Part shown: positions 9,232-17,533 of the stretch, piece by piece | Numbering within the stretch: the first letter of the stretch is position 1 | How the letters are laid out: each line of letters opens with the position of its first letter | Origin: Flavobacteriales bacterium | GTDB taxonomy: Bacteria; Bacteroidota; Bacteroidia; Flavobacteriales_F; PHOS-HE28 | NCBI GenBank assembly: GCA_016717305.1 | Contig: JADKFY010000018.1 | Location: 1 to 21,417, forward strand | Direction of reading: 5' to 3' | Length of the DNA: 21,417 bases | Program-made: the position numbers and the translations under genes | The notes under the pieces: model-generated | Databases searched by the model: none | Told to the model about the DNA's origin: nothing | Seen by the model: the letters and a program-made list of their open reading frames with translations, nothing else

Positions 9232-11667
9232 TCATGAGTTCTGGTTCGATCCATCCTGCTTTCCAGCTTCGCCCTCTTTCTTCTTCCGGCGGCTGCCATA
9301 ACCGTATCCATATCCATAGCCGCTACCATAACCATAGGCATACCGGTAGCCGTAGCCGTAGTTGGTGTTGTAGTAGTATTTGCTCTTCTTCATCCGCACA
9401 CCGTTGAGAATGAAGCCGAAATTCGTGGATGTGCTCGCTTGCGCGGTTTCCATGGCGCTTTTGATGTGGTCCTTGTTCGCGAAACGCGTATTGATCACGA
9501 AGAGCGTGGCATCCACATGCTTCATCATCAGCAATGCATCGGTAATAAGGCCGACAGGGGGGGTATCAACAAGCACGTAGTCGAAGTGCTGCCGGCCCCA
9601 TTCAAAGAGACCCGCAAGGTGTTTGCTCAGGACAAGCTCCGATGCGTTCGGTGGTGTGGGGCCGCTAAGGATCACGCTGAAGTTCTCGATCTGAGTGGCC
9701 TGCACGCATTCCGCATAGCCCGTTTTGCCAGACAAGAATGCTGCTGAGGCCGGTGGTTGTGTGCATGCCCAACCCAACGGCAACCTTTGGCTTGTGAAGG
9801 TCCAGCTCCAACAAAAGTACTTTCTTGCCGGCTTTCGCCAGGATCGCTCCCAAATTCACGGAGCAGAACGTCTTGCCTTCGTTGGGGCGATAGCTCGTCA
9901 CCATCACCACCTTTCCAGCGACCGTGGCCGGGAGGTATTCCAAATTGGTTCGCACCGTTCGGAAACTCTCCGTAATGGCACTCTTCGGATCACTGTCCAC
10001 AACCACGTAGTTGTCTTCGGCCTTTTCACTCGCAATGATCTCGCCGAACACAGGCAAGTGCGTCGTGCTGCGCAGTTGATCGGCATTTTCCACCCGATCG
10101 TAGAACAGTACGCGAATGAACACGAGGATCATGCTCAACAACACGCCCCCGACCAGAAAGGTGTAAAGGATCTTCATTTTATCCGGGCGCACCACGCCCA
10201 TGCTCCGCGCCCGTTCGATCACCTTGGTTTGCGGAATGATCCCCGCACGAGCGATCACCGTATTGGCCCTCTTTTCCAACAAGAATTCGTAAAGCTTTTC
10301 GTTGACGTTCAGCTTACGCTTGATGTTCAGCATGCCGCGTTGATTGGCCGGCACACCCTTTACCATCCGCTCATAGTCCGTTATTTGAGTGCCGACATCC
10401 TTGATCTTGTCCTTTATCGCGTTCCGGGTGTTGGTCAGGTAGATGAGCAGGTTGGACCGGTTCAACTGCATGATCGAATCGGATCCGTAATGGCCGGGTT
10501 CACCAATGTCGCGTCGAACGTCTTGCTGTTCATTTCCATTTGCATGTTGTATAGCTGGGTCAGCATGCTTTTCAGGAAAACGTCATCTTCAAGTATGTAG
10601 AACGATGGTGGAAGCAACTTGGAATCCCCGATGTTCAGCACATAATCCTCCAGCGAGTTCACGCTTTCGATCATCATTTCGAATTGGCGTTTTTGCGCTT
10701 CGTAGCGGACCATTTCGTCGTAATACTGCTCCTGCTCTTTGCTCAGATCGAGAATATTCTTGCTTGACATGAAATGTTCCAGATCGTCCTCATAAACACC
10801 AAGGGTGCTGCTTACCTCATTGATCCGCTTATCGATGTATCCCAGCGTGCGCTCGTTGATGTCGTATTCACTGCGCAGATTGTACTCGATGTACTCTTTG
10901 CTCAACGTATCGAGGAACATCTTCGCTCGCTCCGCGATCTCGTCTTCCACTTTAACTTCCAGTATGGTCGTGAATTCCAGGTTTTCCACAGTCATGCCAT
11001 AGCTGTACTTGCTGACCAACCATTGCCGTGTGTGGTTCACGAAGCGATAGTCGCTTTTCACAAGTTCCGCCAGGTTTGCCGGGGTGAACTGTTGCTGCCG
11101 ATCCACGCGAAGCGTGAAGTCGTCATTCTCCTTGTCAGCAATGGCTGAATTGAAAGGAAAAGTCTTCTTGATAATGCCCGCGCCACGATCGTAACTGAGC
11201 TCAAAATGATCGGCGTCAATGATCTTCAGGTCGAACGGTTTCTCGTATAATTCCTTTCTCAACAATTGCATCTTCACGGTGAAGGGCAGCTTTCCGTATT
11301 GCTCTGTGGTTTTGTACCTTCCTATGATGTAATAAGAAATATCGAAGTCCACTTTGTCCAGCGCCCGGCTTACCATGTCATAGCTCGTCAGCACGCGCTT
11401 CTGGTTCACGATATCACCATAAGCCGCTACGTAGCCAATGTTGGCGTACACCTGCGACTGGTAGTTGTAGGTCTCCTTGTCCTTCAACAAGATCTGCGTA
11501 CTCGCCCCATAAACTTCCGGGATGCGATAAGAGTAGAGATAGGAGAGGACTGCGGAAAGGATAACAGCGACAACCACAAAGTACCAGTTCTTCGAAAAGA
11601 TCCTGATTACCGAGCGCAGGTCATTTACGTCGATGATTCCCGCCTTGGGGCCTGCCGCTGATGCCAT
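9232..11667 (-). CDS. Wzz/Wzc-type polysaccharide co-polymerase with BY-kinase domain, frameshifted
   Basis: Roughly 810 residues in three frames. The Wzz domain begins at ATG 11667 (an AGGAGG lies 13 bases upstream; ATG 11706 is a longer alternative). A first membrane helix reads WYFVVVAVILSAVLSYLYSY. A long periplasmic part with coiled-coil stretches (INERTLGYIDKRINEVSSTL) follows, crossing a break near 10470, and ends in a second helix ILYTFLVGGVLLSMILVFIR. The cytoplasmic kinase has Walker A SYRPNEGKTF, Walker A' VLLLELDLHKP, and after a break near 9740 Walker B FDYVLVDTPPVG. The C-terminus is an unusually regular Tyr/Gly tail (13 tyrosines) then a basic stretch. Such kinases autophosphorylate on the tail and control chain length or export. 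Finding one with an ABC exporter rather than a visible Wzy/Wzx system is less usual. It is the first gene of the minus arm. Confidence 0.92.
9295..9378 (-). repeat. Tyr-Gly coding micro-repeat in kinase tail
   Basis: On the plus strand this is a run of near-identical six-base units (ccatag, ccgtag, ccatat and variants) that code on the minus strand for alternating Tyr and Gly, with a YYY triplet at the start of the tail. The codons vary (TAT/TAC, GGC/GGT/GGA), so the repeat is held at protein level more than at DNA level, but slippage could still change its length. Confidence 0.8.
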
Positions 11668-11690
11668 GTGAACTGAGGTACCTCCTAGGG

Positions 11691-11790
11691 CATGGACCAA
11701 AGCCATGGACCGACGAAAGGGCTGCGAATATAGAGATCACTCGCAGTGCCTTGTGGCTTGTGCTTGGGAGCCCTGTTGTCTTTGGTCCAT
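11691..11790. repeat. 11-base inverted repeat upstream of kinase gene
   Basis: ATGGACCAAAG at 11692-11702 is matched by its exact reverse complement CTTTGGTCCAT at 11780-11790. The core CATGGACC also recurs in direct orientation at 11691-11698 and 11704-11711. This could be an operator or a long-range RNA stem in the leader of the minus arm. The match is short, so chance is possible. Confidence 0.4.
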
Positions 11791-11882
11791 TTACCGAGTG
11801 GGGCGTTTGGAACGAAGTGGTTGAGGTTCATCACCCTTGAGCCAGTTTGCGTCGCGTTGTTGAAAACAAAGGCAGGTAAGGG

Positions 11883-11915
11883 GTTGAACTTCATAAGCCG
11901 TTCTTTTTACATTTG
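11883..11915 (+). promoter_or_regulatory. Bacteroidota-type promoter of the exosortase arm
   Basis: TACATTTG at 11908-11915 fits the -7 consensus TAnnTTTG of Bacteroidota. GTTG at 11883-11886, 21 bases upstream, fits the -33 TTTG/TTG element at the expected spacing. Transcription would start near 11922, about 20 bases ahead of the ATG at 11944. No Shine-Dalgarno sequence precedes that ATG; the leader is A/T-rich just before it, as usual for the phylum. Confidence 0.55.
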
Positions 11916-11943
11916 GCGCTTGTTCCTGAGCGCTTTTGAAAAT

Positions 11944-12171
11944 ATGAAGTCCACACTACGCCTTGTGACGCTCGTCTTTTTGGTGGCTTTGCCATTGATC
12001 GGCGGGTTGTTCGCCCAAGGAGGTCCGCCTGTAGGTGGTCCACCGCCCTGCTGGCCACCACCTTGTATCCCGATCGATGGTAGTGTTTGGTTGTTGTTCG
12101 TTGCTGGTGCTCTTTTAGGAGGAAAGCAGTTGATGGATCTGCATCGCAAGCGCAACGTTGTGCGTGGATGA
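11944..12171 (+). CDS. PID-type (PEP-CTERM-like) exosortase substrate, 75 residues
   Basis: The small secreted protein has three parts. Residues 1-24 are a signal peptide (MKSTLRL, a hydrophobic core, then GLFA before QGG). Residues 25-42 are a Pro/Gly-rich stretch with two cysteines (CWPPPC). From residue 43 comes a sorting signal: PID, the hydrophobic segment VWLLFVAGALLGG, and a basic tail HRKR. This tripartite C-terminus is the pattern recognised by exosortases, with PID replacing PEP in Bacteroidota. A longer frame opens at 11746, but only ATG 11944 gives a clean signal peptide, and it lies just after the promoter. The exosortase start overlaps its stop (ATGA). If both ends are cleaved the mature product is only about 20 residues, so it may be a small peptide, anchor or structural signal rather than an enzyme. 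Confidence 0.85.
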   Translation: MKSTLRLVTLVFLVALPLIGGLFAQGGPPVGGPPPCWPPPCIPIDGSVWLLFVAGALLGGKQLMDLHRKRNVVRG

Positions 12172-12728
12172 ACCATCACGCTGAACCGGTTTCTGCCGGG
12201 CGTGATCCTCTTTTCCGCTTTTTGTTCTGGAGTGTGTTCCTGTATGCTGCTTGGTACGCCCTGCACGCGTTCATCATTCACCCTTGGGGCCTGCTTGATC
12301 ACTGGCTTATAGATCGGGTGATCGCTTGGGCGGGGTTCATCCTCACGACCTTGGGATACGATCTGATACCTGAGCCTGCCAATGCCGAACTGATCAGGAC
12401 CATCGGGGTTGAAGGAGGTCATTTGCTGTGGATCGGCGACCCGTGTAATGGATTGAACCTGTTCGCGGTGTATCTTATTTTTTTGATCGCTTATCCAGGA
12501 CCATGGAAACACAAGCTCTGGTTCGCCATTCTTGGTCTTGTTTCGATCCACCTCATTAATGCGGCACGTGTGGCTGCGCTATGCATGATCGTGCGATACG
12601 ACTACGAATTGCTCAATTTCAATCACGACTATACCTTCTATGTCGTTGTGTACGGCTGGGTCTTCTTGCTCTGGTACATTTGGGTGAAACGATTTGCGCT
12701 GAAGACTCCTGTCCATCTGCTTGGTTGA
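12168..12728 (+). CDS. Exosortase (Bacteroidota type)
   Basis: This 186-residue integral membrane protein has about five to six hydrophobic helices. The family catalytic residues are all visible: Cys93 in GDPCNGLNLFAVYLIF, Arg134 in HLINAARVAALCMI, and His153 in FNHDYTFYVVVYGW. Exosortases are transpeptidase-like enzymes that cut PEP- or PID-type sorting signals at the outer face of the inner membrane and are typically encoded with exopolysaccharide genes, as here. The length (under 200 residues) is that of the short Bacteroidota forms (XrtF or XrtX type; I cannot tell which from sequence alone). ATG 12168 is chosen because it overlaps the stop of the substrate gene; the open frame upstream of it is a shadow. 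The substrate protein directly before it is its obvious partner. Confidence 0.92.
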   Translation: MNHHAEPVSAGRDPLFRFLFWSVFLYAAWYALHAFIIHPWGLLDHWLIDRVIAWAGFILTTLGYDLIPEPANAELIRTIGVEGGHLLWIGDPCNGLNLFAVYLIFLIAYPGPWKHKLWFAILGLVSIHLINAARVAALCMIVRYDYELLNFNHDYTFYVVVYGWVFLLWYIWVKRFALKTPVHLLG

Positions 12729-13198
12729 TGGGGAAGCGAAGTACACTTGTTGCCTGTTTGCTTCTCGCCTTGGTGCTTGGTGGCCTTCGCGAATTTCTGT
12801 TCGTCAACCTGAACTATCAGTTGGACCATGTTGCCAGGCGAACGGAATTCTCCTTCGCGCACAGCATCTTTCAAAGATGGACGAACGATTGGAGCTTGGG
12901 TGATCTTACAGTGCTGAAGTGGACCATGGCTTGCGCTTTCACCGCGTCGATGTGCTTCCTCTGCGTTTGGTTGGCGCGCGCCTTGTTCGCTCCTCGCCGC
13001 TTCGACAAGTGGATCCTTCTTGCCTACGGTGCGATCGGGCTTTTTGCCTTTCTGTTGCATTTGGGCGCACGTTGGTTCGCCCCCCCGTTGGAGGTGGTTT
13101 CCGTGAAGCTGCTCCACGCACTTCAATATCCCGTCGTTCTGATCTTCTTGTGGGCAGCTTCCAACCTTGAACGGCGCAGGACAGTGGGTTCCCTATAG
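12728..13198 (+). CDS. Exosortase-associated four-helix membrane protein
   Basis: The 156-residue protein has helices at about 7-26, 64-86, 93-113 and 127-146. Between helices 1 and 2 lies a short extracytoplasmic loop with REFLFVNLNYQLD and FAHSIFQ. LKW opens helix 2, and the C-terminus is basic (ERRR). Proteins of this size and layout are encoded next to exosortases in Bacteroidota and are annotated as exosortase-associated membrane proteins; no biochemical role is known to me. Its start overlaps the exosortase stop (TGATG), so the two are likely made together and may form a complex. The assignment rests on context, topology and the REFLF..NLNYQ..H motif pattern recalled from such neighbours. 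Confidence 0.7.
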   Translation: MGKRSTLVACLLLALVLGGLREFLFVNLNYQLDHVARRTEFSFAHSIFQRWTNDWSLGDLTVLKWTMACAFTASMCFLCVWLARALFAPRRFDKWILLAYGAIGLFAFLLHLGARWFAPPLEVVSVKLLHALQYPVVLIFLWAASNLERRRTVGSL

Positions 13199-13246
13199 GG
13201 GGCATGGTTCGGATCTAACTTCGCCTTCTTTCTTGCCCTGCTGTTC

Positions 13247-14197
13247 ATGCGTGTTGCTGTTGTGATCCCCTGCCATAATGTGGAAGCTCATCTTCCTTCG
13301 GCCTTGGGTTCAGTAATGGCCCAAACCAATTCCGATCTGGACGTGGTTTGTATTGATGATGGCAGTACCGATGGAACGGCTGGCGTCCTACTTGATCTTC
13401 AGGAACGATTTCCAGGTCGTTTCCGTTCGATCCGGCAAGAGAACTTGGGGGCTTCGGCTGCCCGCAATGCTGGCCTGCGATCTACAACAGGAGATTATGT
13501 GCAGTTCTTGGATGCAGATGACACGATCGATCCTGATAAGATCGCGGCGCAGATCGCTCTGGCGAAGGTGAGCGGTTACCCTGATCTTGTGGTTGGTGAT
13601 TTTGAACAGGCCATGCCGAACGGTCTGCTATTGCCCTCTTTGGCTTTGGTCGGCCAGCCATGGATGGCGTTGATCAAAACGCGAATGGGTACTACCTCCT
13701 CGAATCTCTGGAGTCGATCGGCGCTGGATGTGGTTGGCGGTTGGAACGAGGATCTTGCGAGCAGCCAGGATTACGACCTGATGTTCCGCCTGTTGAAGAA
13801 CTCCGGATCGATCGCGTGGGATGCACATATCCGAACGCATGTGCTCAAACGGGCGAGTGGTTCCATCAGCCAGACCGGTGTGCAGGCCAATTGGGACAGG
13901 TATATCGCCTTGCGCCGGGCCATCATGGAATACCTTCGAACGCTTGATCCTGAACGCTATGCACCAGAGATCGAGACACTGCGCCAATACATATTCATGG
14001 CGCTGCGCATTGTCGCTGCCAAGGATCTGCCCAAAGCCATTGAAGAGTACCGCCAGAGCATTGGACACCATTTCAAGCCTGAGGTGGGACGAGCCATAAC
14101 GGAGCGATATGCCTTGCTGCATACCTTGCTCGGCTTTGCCACCACCGAGCGCTTGCTTCAGCTTACGAAACGGAACCAACGCAAACAGCACGCATGA
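13247..14197 (+). CDS. GT2-family glycosyltransferase
   Basis: An intact 316-residue GT-A enzyme. MRVAVVIPCHNVEAHLPSAL starts the fold, VVCIDDGSTDGT (residues 33-44) binds nucleotide, ENLGASAARNAGL (65-77) is the conserved helix, and QFLDADDTIDPDKI holds the DxD residues (D89, D91). GGWNEDLASSQDYDLMFRLL near residue 163 is the catalytic-base region of inverting family 2 enzymes. No membrane helix is visible. It is 48 bases after the exosortase partner and overlaps the acetyltransferase start (ATGA). Its place in an exosortase unit suggests it makes part of the glycan that goes with the sorted protein, or the main exopolysaccharide. Substrate unknown. Confidence 0.93.
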   Translation: MRVAVVIPCHNVEAHLPSALGSVMAQTNSDLDVVCIDDGSTDGTAGVLLDLQERFPGRFRSIRQENLGASAARNAGLRSTTGDYVQFLDADDTIDPDKIAAQIALAKVSGYPDLVVGDFEQAMPNGLLLPSLALVGQPWMALIKTRMGTTSSNLWSRSALDVVGGWNEDLASSQDYDLMFRLLKNSGSIAWDAHIRTHVLKRASGSISQTGVQANWDRYIALRRAIMEYLRTLDPERYAPEIETLRQYIFMALRIVAAKDLPKAIEEYRQSIGHHFKPEVGRAITERYALLHTLLGFATTERLLQLTKRNQRKQHA

Positions 14198-14787
14198 TCC
14201 GTTCATATGCTGATTTCCAGGCCTTTCGCGAAGCGGATCGTATCGCCCTGCGCCGAACGTTCAGTGTTCATTTGATGTACGACGAAGTATGGAAGTTCCA
14301 GCGGTTGCTGCGTCGAGTTGAGTACATCACGAATTGCAAAAAGAGCAAAGGGGTGTTCTGGCGCGTCGTTCACAAATGGTATTCATTGCGTTTCCATTCA
14401 CAGAGCGTGCGCTGCGGTTTCGATATACCGCCGAATGTTTTTGGATCTGGTTTGAGCATTGCGCATCGGGGTACCATTGTGGTGCATCCTGACGCACGTA
14501 TCGGGCAAAACTGCCGCATCCATGTGGATGTAGTGATCGGCACAAGGCCCGGTCCTGATGACTTGGTGCCTTCCATTGGCGACAATTGTTACATCGGTCC
14601 GGGAGCCAAGATCTTCGGTGATATCATCATCGGTGCCAATACGGCTATTGGTGCCAATAGCGTGGTCAACCGCTCCTTCCCGGAAGGGAGCATGACCATC
14701 GCAGGTGCACCAGCGCGCAAGGTCAGCGACACGGATAGCCGCGAGTTCATCATCGCTACACGCAGCCACAAGAAGACGTTGGGGTAA
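14194..14787 (+). CDS. Serine acetyltransferase-like hexapeptide O-acetyltransferase
   Basis: The intact 197-residue protein has an N-terminal helical part (residues 1-70) and a left-handed beta helix from GFDIPPNVFGSGLSIAHRGT onward. IAHRGTIVVHPDARIGQNCR contains the histidine region expected for CysE-like catalysis, followed by DNCYIGPGAKIFGDIIIG, TAIGANSVVNRSF and AGAPARKV, the usual closing turn. Family members move acetyl from acetyl-CoA to a hydroxyl of serine or a sugar. True cysteine-pathway CysE has a longer N-terminal domain, so with a GT2 overlapping its start (ATGA) a sugar acceptor is more likely. It would act in the cytoplasm on a nucleotide sugar or lipid-linked glycan. Codon use and frame are clean, in contrast to the genes further right. 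Confidence 0.88.
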   Translation: MIRSYADFQAFREADRIALRRTFSVHLMYDEVWKFQRLLRRVEYITNCKKSKGVFWRVVHKWYSLRFHSQSVRCGFDIPPNVFGSGLSIAHRGTIVVHPDARIGQNCRIHVDVVIGTRPGPDDLVPSIGDNCYIGPGAKIFGDIIIGANTAIGANSVVNRSFPEGSMTIAGAPARKVSDTDSREFIIATRSHKKTLG

Positions 14788-14838
14788 TGCCGCCAGCGGG
14801 GCTAGAGATAAGCATCGTGTACGACTGGTCCAGTTCTC

Positions 14839-14865
14839 AGAAGGTCGAAGGCCTTCTTATTATTG
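14839..14865 (+). terminator. Possible weak terminator or hairpin after acetyltransferase gene
   Basis: AGAAGG (14839-14844) can pair with CCTTCT (14852-14857) around a seven-base loop, followed by a T-rich but not pure-T stretch. It lies 51 bases after the stop at 14787, in the 101-base gap (14788-14888) before the SGNH gene. This gap shows no other feature. The stem is short, so partial read-through is more likely than full termination. Confidence 0.25.
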
Positions 14866-14888
14866 CAAATTAGAGCATTCGGAGAACC

Positions 14889-15974
14889 GTGGAGAACCCT
14901 GCCCAACGATCTGAACGTGCCGGATTTTGGCCTTGGATATTTCGCGTGATCGCACCACATGCCGTAGTTGTGCTTGTTCTGTTAACCTTGATCAGAGCAT
15001 GGCTACCGCCATTCTGGGGATCTCCCGGTTTGGCATACAAGATCGAGCATGTGCTGGAAGCGAATGAACAGTTCGACCGCGTTTTTATCGGGTCCAGCCA
15101 TTTGTTCAGGCAAGTGGATCCGCAAGTACTCGATTCCGCGATCAACGACGGTGGACATTCATTCAATATGGCACTGAACGCGTGCTTCGCCCCAGAATCG
15201 GAGATGGCTTGCGAATATGTTCTGAACAATTCCGCCACTCCGCCTAAGGTGATCTGCTTGGAGTTGATGCCGTACATCCTTTTGCAGGACAAAAACTTTG
15301 ATCATTATCGCTATTGGTATTACATGAATGCGGAGAACTGCATTAAACTGATACGACATACTTGGCGATTAAAAGGAACCAAACGCAGAACCCGATTGGA
15401 ATTCCTTGGTCGTGAGATAAAGGCGTTCGCGTATGCTTTCAGTTTTCCTGGATTGCGTGACCGGTTCTTCGGGGATGGCAGCCGGTTGGATACGGGTTCG
15501 GTAATGGGCCCAAATAGGAATGGACTTGTACCGTTCGAATGGCAAGCGGGATACGTATCCGGATAATACAGACCTAAGGGATCGTCGGAATGAATTGCTC
15601 GCGGACACCAGTACGATCATACAACGGCGACGTTCCATTGAGAAGGCCTACTCCGGCAATTCCATTGGGTCCTTCAGCGCAGTTCATAAGGCAAGCATCG
15701 ATCGGCTTATCTACCTCGCCGATGCACGTGGTGTTAAGCTCTGTTTTATACTGCCTCCGCTTTGGTTCGATAAAGAGGAGGACCTTGTCGCGCTGTTCCG
15801 TTCGCTGCCTTCCGAACGACGGATCGACCTGTGCGATCCGGTGATTTTTCGGAGTTCTATCACCTAGAAAACGTATTTGACGCGGGCCATTTGAACTCGC
15901 GAGGTTCCAAAATATTCTCACTTCATTTGGCCAATGGGTTAAGAGGGGCGGCGAAACACTATTTGGGACAGTAA
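14889..15974 (+). CDS. Membrane-anchored SGNH-like protein (DltD/AlgJ-like role), two frameshifts
   Basis: About 360 residues. GTG at 14889 is the only start after an in-frame stop at 14871. One N-terminal helix (about 17-36, VIAPHAVVVLVLLTLIRAWL) anchors a periplasmic domain. RVFIGSSHLFRQVDPQVLD (near residue 65) matches SGNH block I with S69/S70 as candidate nucleophile, and DAGHLNSRGSKIFSLH near the end is block V with the Asp and His. Between them, KVICLELMPYILLQDKN and KLCFILPPLW are the core strands. Breaks near 15560 and 15843 each need one base. SGNH proteins paired with MBOAT enzymes finish transfer of acyl or aminoacyl groups to extracellular polymers (DltD, AlgJ/AlgX, PatB). The MBOAT gene further along this arm makes that role likely here, though the exact reaction is inferred. 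Confidence 0.75.
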
Positions 15975-16023
15975 TTATCTGAATTTGTTCCATGGCTTGA
16001 ACAACGCACTACTAAGACCACCC

Positions 16024-17533
16024 ATGACCAACAACGATCCGGAGTTGTGCCAAACACTGTCTGCTTCGTTGCAAACCCATGAACGTGAATCAGCTTTCCT
16101 GATAAATGGAGAGTCTTTCAGTTATGGTGACCTTGCTCGATCCGTCTCCGACAAGAAAGCTTGGATCCGCACCCACCTGCCTGCGGCCGAGAAGATCGTT
16201 GGTATTGTAGCTAATGATGATCTGCACACCTACGCATCGATACTTGCGCTTTGGTCAGAAGGGAAGGCCTACTTACCTATCGCGCCAGAAGCGCCATTGA
16301 ACCGGAACGAAGTGATCATTGGGAAAGCTGGCCTTTCAACGGTCTTCTCATCTGCGCCTTTCCCATCGTTCTCTATAGGTGCAGTTACGGTCACCCCCGA
16401 CTTTCCTTCCGCCCCGTTCGATGTCTCTTTTGCACGTTGTTCTGAAGATGATGTCGCCTATGTGCTTTTCACGTCTGGAACTACGGGGCAACCGAAGGGT
16501 GTTCCGATCACCCGCCGGAACCTTGCGGCCTTCATTGATGCGTTCGATGATATGGGGATTACGGTGGGTCCGTCTGATCGGGGTCTGCAGATGTTCGAGC
16601 TGACATTCGACGTCTCGGTCATGTCATATTTGATCCCCTTGTTGCATGGTGCTTGTGTATGCACAGTACCCAAGAACGTTGTGAAGTATGGCTATGTGGC
16701 AGAATTACTTGAAGAAGCCGGTATCACGATCGCACTAATGGTGCCGTCCATTATCAACTATCTACGCCCGTATTTTGGGGAGATCCATTGCCCAGTGTTG
16801 CGTTACAATCTGTTCGCTGGCGAGGCCCTTCCAATAGACATCACCAGGGAGTGGAGCCGATGTGTTCCCAACGCCAAGATCCTGAATGCATATGGCCCTA
16901 CCGAACATACGATCGTGTGTACAGAATATTACTTCAAACGAGAAGGTGACAACAAGGAGCACAACGGCATTTTGGCCATCGGCAAGTCATTGAAGGGATC
17001 GCAATTGGTGGTGGTTGACGAGGATCTCCGGATACTTCCACCGAACGTCAAAGGCGAACTCTGCCTCTCAGGGCCACAACTGACCAATGGATATTGGGAA
17101 GATCAGGCCAAAACCGACGAAGTGATGTTCTTCGCTGAGCATCGCGGTATCAGGACACGTTTCTACCGCACTGGTGATCGTGCTTCATCGACCAAGAGGG
17201 CGACATCATGTATTTGGGTCGGCTGGATCAACAAGGAAGATCCAAGGCTATAGAGTGGAACTCACGGAGGTAGAATATCATGCACGTGCTTTCTTACAGA
17301 AGAACAATGTCGTGGCCCTTGGTGTACAGAATAGTGTAGGCAATACCGAATTGGCTATGGTGGTTGAAGGCGATATCCCGAACACGAAAGAGCTGATAGA
17401 GTACATGAAGGCACAGTTGCCGCCGTACATGATCCCCTCCAGGATAACATGCGTAACGGAGTTCCCATTGGGTACCAGTGGAAAGACCGACCGCAACGCC
17501 CTTCAGCGAACACTAGCCTTGCCGAAGGAATGA
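16024..17533 (+). CDS. Amino-acid adenylating enzyme, DltA-like, frameshifted near C-terminus
   Basis: This is an ANL-superfamily enzyme of about 503 residues, the size of stand-alone DltA. Motifs in order: A3 LFTSGTTGQPKG (148-159), FELTFDVSVMSY with D196 for the substrate amino group, A5 NAYGPTEHT (288-296), A7 FYRTGDRA, then after two breaks (17180-17245) A8 KIQGYRVELTEVE and A10 PLGTSGKTDRNAL with the catalytic lysine. It would activate an amino acid with ATP and load it on the carrier protein encoded two genes later. The Cys that DltA enzymes carry in FCGE for D-Ala choice is Ala here (FAGEALP, A265), so D-alanine should not be assumed. ATG 16024 is preferred over TTG 15985. The GNAT start overlaps its stop (ATGA). 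Confidence 0.88.

Larger units (their letters stand above)
11668..11943. promoter_or_regulatory. Divergent intergenic region between kinase and exosortase arms
   Basis: This 276-base gap is the longest non-coding stretch in the window. It must hold the control signals for both arms. A good Bacteroidota promoter faces the plus arm. For the minus arm I see only a weak candidate, TATATTCG (minus strand, 11732-11725), one mismatch from TAnnTTTG and without a clear upstream TTG element. An 11-base inverted repeat lies near the kinase start. Open frames on both strands here (11746 plus, 11685-11894 minus) show no family signal. Confidence 0.6.

Noticed and set aside
9725..10600. 291-residue plus-strand open frame opposite the kinase gene
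   Set aside because: It is the mirror of the well-conserved Wzz/BY-kinase coding sequence, and its composition (many His, Gln, Arg) is typical of antisense frames.
11685..11894. 69-residue minus-strand frame in the divergent intergenic region
   Set aside because: No signal peptide, domain or start signal is seen, and it ends just before the kinase start over the inverted repeat. A leader peptide cannot be excluded but is unsupported.
14194..14787. CysE of cysteine biosynthesis
   Set aside because: The N-terminal domain is short, and the gene overlaps a glycosyltransferase within a glycan operon, so a sugar O-acetyltransferase is more likely.
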